Both the position numbers and the translations under genes were made by a program. A model generated the notes under the pieces. That model had not been told where the DNA came from and did no database searches. It saw only the letters and a program-made list of their open reading frames with translations. Shown here piece after piece: positions 60,287 to 64,000 of a stretch of 64,000 nucleotides of DNA (its first letter is position 1; each line of letters starts with the position of its first letter). Source of the stretch: Scandinavium sp036409475 (GTDB lineage: Bacteria; Pseudomonadota; Gammaproteobacteria; Enterobacterales; Enterobacteriaceae); contig NZ_JAYRCK010000031.1 of the NCBI RefSeq assembly GCF_036409475.1, positions 1 through 64,000 of the forward strand, given 5' to 3'.

Positions 60287-60841
60287 ATGTCTCAGGCCAT
60301 TGGAATTTTAGAGCTCACCAGTATTGCGAAGGGAATGGAAGCGGGCGATGTGATGCTGAAAAGCGCCAACGTGACGCTGTTAGCCAGCAAAACCACCTGC
60401 CCCGGAAAATATCTGCTGATGTTGGGCGGTGATGTCGGTGCCGTGCAACAGGCAGTGGCTGCAGGCGAAGCGCTGGCTGGCGAGATGCTCGTTGACAGCC
60501 TGGTACTGCCCAACCTGCATCACAGCATCCTGCCTGCGATTAGCGGTCTGAACGCTGTCGAAAGCAAACAGGCGGTTGGGGTTGTGGAAACGTGGAGTAT
60601 CGCGGCCTGTCTCGGTGCTGCCGATCGTGCCGTCAAAGCGTCAAACGTCACGCTCGTTCGCGTGCATATGGCCTACGGCATTGGCGGCAAATGCTACATG
60701 GTGTTGGTGGGCGAAATCTCAGATGTGAACAACGCCGTTACCGTTGCCAGCGACGTTGCGGGTGAAAAAGGTCTGTTGGTTTCGCGCGTGGTGCTTCCTC
60801 GCCCTCACGATGCCATGTGGCGACAGATAGTGGAGGCATAA
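60287..60841 (+). CDS. pduT: Iron-sulfur shell protein PduT
   Basis: Tandem-BMC shell protein of 184 residues forming trimers with a 4Fe-4S cluster in the central pore in studied homologues. Two BMC repeats are visible (AIGILELTSIAKGMEAGDVM; AVGVVETWSIAACLGAADRA), with cysteine in the second half (GGKCYMVLVG). The ATG at 60287 follows AGAGGATAACC; a longer frame starting within pduS has no support. It overlaps pduU by one base (TAATG). Confidence 0.95.
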   Translation: MSQAIGILELTSIAKGMEAGDVMLKSANVTLLASKTTCPGKYLLMLGGDVGAVQQAVAAGEALAGEMLVDSLVLPNLHHSILPAISGLNAVESKQAVGVVETWSIAACLGAADRAVKASNVTLVRVHMAYGIGGKCYMVLVGEISDVNNAVTVASDVAGEKGLLVSRVVLPRPHDAMWRQIVEA

Positions 60842-61191
60842 TGGAAAACTCACCGACAACCGATCGCATGATTCAGGAATATGTGCCGGGCAAACAAGTC
60901 ACGCTGGCTCATTTGATTGCCAATCCAGGAAAAGATTTATTTAAAAAACTGGGGCTGAAAGATACCGTGTCAGCGATTGGCATTCTGACCATCACGCCCA
61001 GCGAAGCCTCGATTATCGCCTGCGATATTGCGACAAAATCGGGCGCAGTGGACATCGGCTTTCTCGACCGGTTTACCGGTTCAGTGGTGCTGACGGGCGA
61101 TGTCTCCGCCATTGAATATGCCTTAACTCAGGTCACCCGAACGCTGGGCGAAGTGCTACATTTTACCGCCTGTTCCATCACCAGGACGTAG
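60841..61191 (+). CDS. pduU: Microcompartment shell protein PduU
   Basis: Circularly permuted BMC-domain shell protein of 116 residues. The N-terminal strand RMIQEYVPGKQVTLAHLIAN forms the small beta-barrel that caps the hexamer; the BMC body is AIGILTITPSEASIIACDIA. The ATG at 60841 is preceded by GGAGG. PduV is thought to bind the outer face of PduU, in agreement with the gene order. Confidence 0.96.
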   Translation: MENSPTTDRMIQEYVPGKQVTLAHLIANPGKDLFKKLGLKDTVSAIGILTITPSEASIIACDIATKSGAVDIGFLDRFTGSVVLTGDVSAIEYALTQVTRTLGEVLHFTACSITRT

Positions 61192-61195
61192 CGCG

Positions 61196-61642
61196 ATGAA
61201 ACGCATCATGCTTATTGGCCCCAGTCAATGCGGCAAAACCTCGCTTACCCAGTGTTTTCGCGGGGAAGCACTGCATTATCAAAAAACCCAGGCGATTGCC
61301 TGGAGCCCAGAAAGCATCGACACACCCGGCGAATACCTGGAAAACCGGCGTCTGTACAGTGCGCTGTTGGCGAGCGCCTGTGAAGCCGATGTCATCGCGT
61401 TGGTGTTGAATGCGGATGCAGCCAGTTCGCCATTTTCTCCGGGGTTCACCGAACCGATGAACCGGCCCGCCATCGGGATTGTCACTAAATCAGACATTGC
61501 AGCCACACAGCAAATAGCCCAGGTAGAAGACTGGCTGAAACAGGCCGGAGCGCAAACGGTGTTTATTACCAGCGCCGCGACCCACGCAGGGCTGAAGGAA
61601 ATCAGCGCCTTTTTGAATCAGAGGAATGTTCATGTCGTATAA
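61196..61642 (+). CDS. pduV: Ras-like GTPase-fold protein PduV
   Basis: Small P-loop protein of 148 residues linked to microcompartment positioning in the cell. The Walker A is LIGPSQCGKTSL at the N-terminus; a TKSD motif (GIVTKSDIAA) corresponds to the nucleotide-specificity NKxD box. It overlaps the start of pduW. Confidence 0.94.
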   Translation: MKRIMLIGPSQCGKTSLTQCFRGEALHYQKTQAIAWSPESIDTPGEYLENRRLYSALLASACEADVIALVLNADAASSPFSPGFTEPMNRPAIGIVTKSDIAATQQIAQVEDWLKQAGAQTVFITSAATHAGLKEISAFLNQRNVHVV

Positions 61643-62855
61643 CATCATGGCGATCAATGCAGGGAGTTCATCCCTGAAGTTTCAGCTGCTGACCCTGCCA
61701 CAGGGTGAGGTTCGCTGTCAGGGGATTGTTGAACGAATCGGCAAAGAAGAGGCGAGCTTTACGCTAAAAGTGGCAACACAAAAATGGCAGGAAACGCTGC
61801 CCGTCAACGATCATCATCATGCCGTCACTCTGCTACTGGATAAACTGATCGCGCAGAGAATAATCAACTCATTGCAGGATATTGACGGCGTTGGGCATCG
61901 CGTCGCGCACGGAGGGGAGTTCTTTAAAGACTCGGTGAACATCACCGACGAGACGCTGGCAAAAATAGAGCAGCTGGCAGAACTGGCGCCGCTGCACAAT
62001 CCGGTCAACGTGTTGGGGATAAAAGTGTTCCGTCAGCTTTTGCCCGCGATACCTGCCGTGGCGGTGTTTGACACAGCTTTCCACCAAACGCTTGAAGCCT
62101 CCGCTTTTCTTTATCCTCTGCCATTACGGTATTACCAGGAGCTGGGCGTGCGCCGCTATGGTTTTCACGGGACGAGCCATAAATTTGTCAGCCAGAAACT
62201 AGCCGAAAAAATGGGTACTCCGTTGAGCGCGCTTCGTGTGGTCAGCTGTCATCTTGGCAACGGGTGCAGCGTCTGCGCGATTCAGGGCGGGAAATCGGTG
62301 AATACCTCAATGGGCTTTACCCCGCAATCCGGGGTGATGATGGGCACCCGCAGCGGCGATATCGACCCTTCCATTCTGCCGTGGGTTGCGCAGCGAGAGA
62401 ACAAAACTCCGCAACAGCTCAATCAGCTGATCAACAATGAGTCAGGGCTTTTGGGCGTATCGGGTGTGTCCAATGATTATCGGGATGTGGAACAGGCTGC
62501 GGATGCGGGTCATCAACAAGCCGCTCTAGCCCTCACGCTATTCGCAGAAAGAATCAGGGCGACAATCGGCAGCTACGTCCTGCAAATGGGCGGCATTGAT
62601 GCGCTCATTTTCACCGGAGGCATCGGCGAAAACGCCGTTCGTGCCAGAGCAGCCATTTGCAATAATCTGGGATTTTTGGGCCTGACGGTGGATGAACAGA
62701 AAAACGCTGAGAATGCGACGTTTATTCAGTCTGACAGTTCGGTGGTTAAGGTGGCCGTCATCAACACCAATGAGGAGTTGATGATCGCTCAGGATGTGAT
62801 GCGTATTGGATTGAGTCCTTCACATTCGCAAAAGGTGTGTCACAGCGAAGCATAA
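61632..62855 (+). CDS. pduW: Propionate/acetate kinase PduW
   Basis: Acetokinase-family enzyme of 407 residues that makes ATP from propionyl-phosphate, the last step of propanediol fermentation. Motifs: MAINAGSSSLKFQLL at the start, GVGHRVAHGGEFF, RRYGFHGTSHKFV and TGGIGENAVRARA. The ATG at 61632 is preferred to one two codons earlier because of the GAGG spacing. It is the last pdu gene: no pduX follows, and a tRNA gene starts 122 bases downstream. Confidence 0.95.
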   Translation: MSYNIMAINAGSSSLKFQLLTLPQGEVRCQGIVERIGKEEASFTLKVATQKWQETLPVNDHHHAVTLLLDKLIAQRIINSLQDIDGVGHRVAHGGEFFKDSVNITDETLAKIEQLAELAPLHNPVNVLGIKVFRQLLPAIPAVAVFDTAFHQTLEASAFLYPLPLRYYQELGVRRYGFHGTSHKFVSQKLAEKMGTPLSALRVVSCHLGNGCSVCAIQGGKSVNTSMGFTPQSGVMMGTRSGDIDPSILPWVAQRENKTPQQLNQLINNESGLLGVSGVSNDYRDVEQAADAGHQQAALALTLFAERIRATIGSYVLQMGGIDALIFTGGIGENAVRARAAICNNLGFLGLTVDEQKNAENATFIQSDSSVVKVAVINTNEELMIAQDVMRIGLSPSHSQKVCHSEA

Positions 62856-62876
62856 TTCGGTATTTTTTCGGCAATT

Positions 62877-62913
62877 CCGTGCTGATTGCTGAAATAGTCA
62901 GCAATCAGCACGG
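62877..62913. terminator. 16-base perfect hairpin at the end of the pdu operon
   Basis: CCGTGCTGATTGCTGA pairs exactly with its complement around an AATAG loop, 21 bases after the pduW stop. No U-run follows on the plus strand, so it may act as an mRNA end stabiliser or a Rho-assisted stop instead of a simple intrinsic terminator. Confidence 0.6.
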
Positions 62914-62930
62914 TTGAATGCACAGAGCCT

Positions 62931-62959
62931 TTGACATGCTGCGCGGGCATCGCTAATAT
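62931..62959 (+). promoter_or_regulatory. Sigma-70 promoter of tRNA-Asn
   Basis: TTGACA (62931-62936), 17-base spacer, TAATAT (62954-62959), followed by the C-rich discriminator TCGCCCC typical of stringently controlled stable-RNA promoters. The tRNA begins 18 bases later. Confidence 0.85.
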
Positions 62960-62977
62960 TCGCCCCGTTCACACGAT

Positions 62978-63053
62978 TCCTCTGTAGTTCAGTCGGTAGA
63001 ACGGCGGACTGTTAATCCGTATGTCACTGGTTCGAGTCCAGTCAGAGGAGCCA
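62978..63053 (+). tRNA. asnV: tRNA-Asn (GTT anticodon)
   Basis: 76 bases with encoded CCA. The acceptor stem TCCTCTG pairs with CAGAGGA, the anticodon loop reads ACTGTTAAT with anticodon GTT, and the T arm contains GGTTCGAGTCC. Its 3' end is the attachment sequence of the P4-type integrase that follows, and of the two att relics at 6373 and 41298. The position after nac (with pdu inserted) matches asnV of E. coli. Confidence 0.97.
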
Positions 63054-64000
63054 TATTCTTGTTTTCATGCGTCCCTGCGAATCTCTATATTTTTTTGATT
63101 CAATGAGTTAGCGTGGAAAACCTTCCCGATGCATATCTATTTGTCTGCATGCATCGGATGAATTTGGTGGTCAGATTTGGGGTCAATCCGGTTCGATTAT
63201 GGAGTGACCACCACATGTCCTTAAATGATTCAAAAATCCGCAACTTAAAACCTTCTTCCAAACCTGTAAAAGTCACTGACTCATTCGGTCTGTATCTGCT
63301 TGTCAATCCTGGCGGCTCTCCTCTCTGGTATCTCAAATACCGCTTTAACGGTAAAGAATCCCGCCTCGGTTTAGGTGCCTATCCTGAAGTCTCTCTGGCA
63401 GAAGCCCGACAACAACGTGACGGTATTTGTAAACTTCTCACGCAAAAAATTAACCCGGCAGAACAACGCGCCGCAGAAAAAGCCAGCCATGCTCCCGAAA
63501 AAAGTTTTAAAGCCGTTGCGCTCGGCTGGCATAAAAGCAATAAAACATGGTCTGAAAATCATGCCAGCCGCCTGCTTGCCAGTATGAGCAATCATATTTT
63601 CCCTGTTATCGGCAGCCAGTCCGTGACCACGTTAAAAGCACAACACTTCACCGCGCTACTGAAAGGGATTGAAGATAAAGGTCTGCTGGAAGTGGCGTCC
63701 CGTACCCGTCAGCATTTATGCAATATCATGCGGTTTGCGGTGCAGCAGGGGCTGGTGGACAATAATCCGGCAATGCATCTCGATGGCGTGACCGCCGCAC
63801 CGGTCAGGCATCACCACCCTGCTCTGCCGCTGGAGCGCCTGCCTGAATTGCTGGGTCGCGTTGAAAATTATCAGCAGGGGCGTCAGTTGACGCGTCTGGC
63901 CGTAACGCTGACCCTGCATCTTTTTATTCGTTCCAGTGAGCTGCGTTTTGCCCGCTGGAGTGAAATTGATTTCAAAAATAAACTCTGGACGATTCCCGCC
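63038..64000 (+). mobile_element. Left end of a second tRNA-Asn island
   Basis: Begins with the 3' end of the intact tRNA-Asn as attL and continues through an integrase gene past the window edge. The first ~100 bases after the tRNA resemble the left end of the metallophore island, which points to related integrases for both. Confidence 0.8.
63215..64000 (+). CDS. P4-type tyrosine integrase (3' end off the window)
   Basis: At least 262 residues. The N-terminal DUF4102-type arm-binding domain is visible (LNDSKIRNLKPSSKPVKVTD; LYLLVNPGGSLWYLKYRF; RLGLGAYPEVSLAEARQQRD), followed by the core-binding domain and the beginning of the catalytic domain (LTRLAVTLTLHLFIRSSELRFARWSEID, with the first catalytic Arg in IRSSELR). 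It is of the HPI integrase type that targets tRNA-Asn. The catalytic His-x-x-Arg and Tyr are beyond base 64000, so whether it is intact cannot be judged. Confidence 0.9.
   Translation, partial: MSLNDSKIRNLKPSSKPVKVTDSFGLYLLVNPGGSPLWYLKYRFNGKESRLGLGAYPEVSLAEARQQRDGICKLLTQKINPAEQRAAEKASHAPEKSFKAVALGWHKSNKTWSENHASRLLASMSNHIFPVIGSQSVTTLKAQHFTALLKGIEDKGLLEVASRTRQHLCNIMRFAVQQGLVDNNPAMHLDGVTAAPVRHHHPALPLERLPELLGRVENYQQGRQLTRLAVTLTLHLFIRSSELRFARWSEIDFKNKLWTIPA

Overview
The window is enterobacterial DNA (Enterobacterales, close to the E. coli/Citrobacter/Klebsiella/Enterobacter group). This rests on the order tRNA-Asn 3' end - cbl - nac - tRNA-Asn, a Salmonella-type pdu operon, a VgrG/PAAR-Rhs pair, and tRNA-Asn sites used by a P4-type integrase as in the Yersinia high-pathogenicity island (HPI). 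I cannot fix the genus.

Layout. (1) 1-5729, minus strand: a PAAR-headed Rhs protein (its C-terminal toxin end lies off the left edge) and VgrG, a type VI secretion tip pair. (2) 5730-6372: gene-free DNA with a perfect FNR-like palindrome, a decayed P4-phage-like patch and a copy of the tRNA-Asn 3' end. (3) 6373-41312: a 35 kb island bounded by short tRNA-Asn 3'-end repeats. It is filled entirely with minus-strand genes for a salicylate-primed, thiazoline-type metallophore. The genes are a 3206-residue NRPS (ArCP plus three Cy-A-PCP modules), a 1809-residue NRPS (docking-Cy-A-MT-PCP-TE), a saccharopine-dehydrogenase-like enzyme, a thiazolinyl imine reductase, a type II thioesterase, a methyltransferase, a salicyl-AMP ligase, a salicylate synthase, an AraC regulator, a TonB receptor, a complete Opp/Nik-type ABC importer (SBP, two permeases, a double ATPase), a YbtP/YbtQ-like ABC pair and a cytochrome P450. 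The island has no integrase, but its left edge matches the DNA beside the integrase at 63 kb. (4) 41319-43689: a structured intergenic region, cbl, and nac with a sigma-54 promoter and an NtrC site. (5) 43731-46511, minus strand: an orphan cobalamin riboswitch with an unrecognised reading frame (where the cbi/cob operon sits in Salmonella), pocR and pduF. (6) 47086-62855, plus strand: pduABCDEGHJKLMNOPQSTUVW, complete except for pduX. (7) 62978-64000: a complete tRNA-Asn (GTT) gene and the start of a P4-type integrase that opens another island.

How the genes work together. The metallophore genes form one convergent programme. Chorismate becomes salicylate, which is adenylated and loaded on the ArCP, then extended by four heterocyclising modules with one embedded methylation and one ring reduction. 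The product is released by the TE, possibly oxidised by the P450, and after metal capture re-enters through the TonB receptor and one or both ABC systems. A Fur-box-like palindrome at the araC promoter and AraC-type direct repeats at the NRPS promoter suggest metal-repressed, ligand-activated control. The pdu genes encode a bacterial microcompartment that degrades 1,2-propanediol through coenzyme B12-dependent diol dehydratase; no B12 synthesis genes remain here. The most novel part is the metallophore island. Its gene content looks like yersiniabactin/pyochelin enzymology combined with the transporter, P450 and dehydrogenase set I recall from the actinomycete coelibactin cluster.
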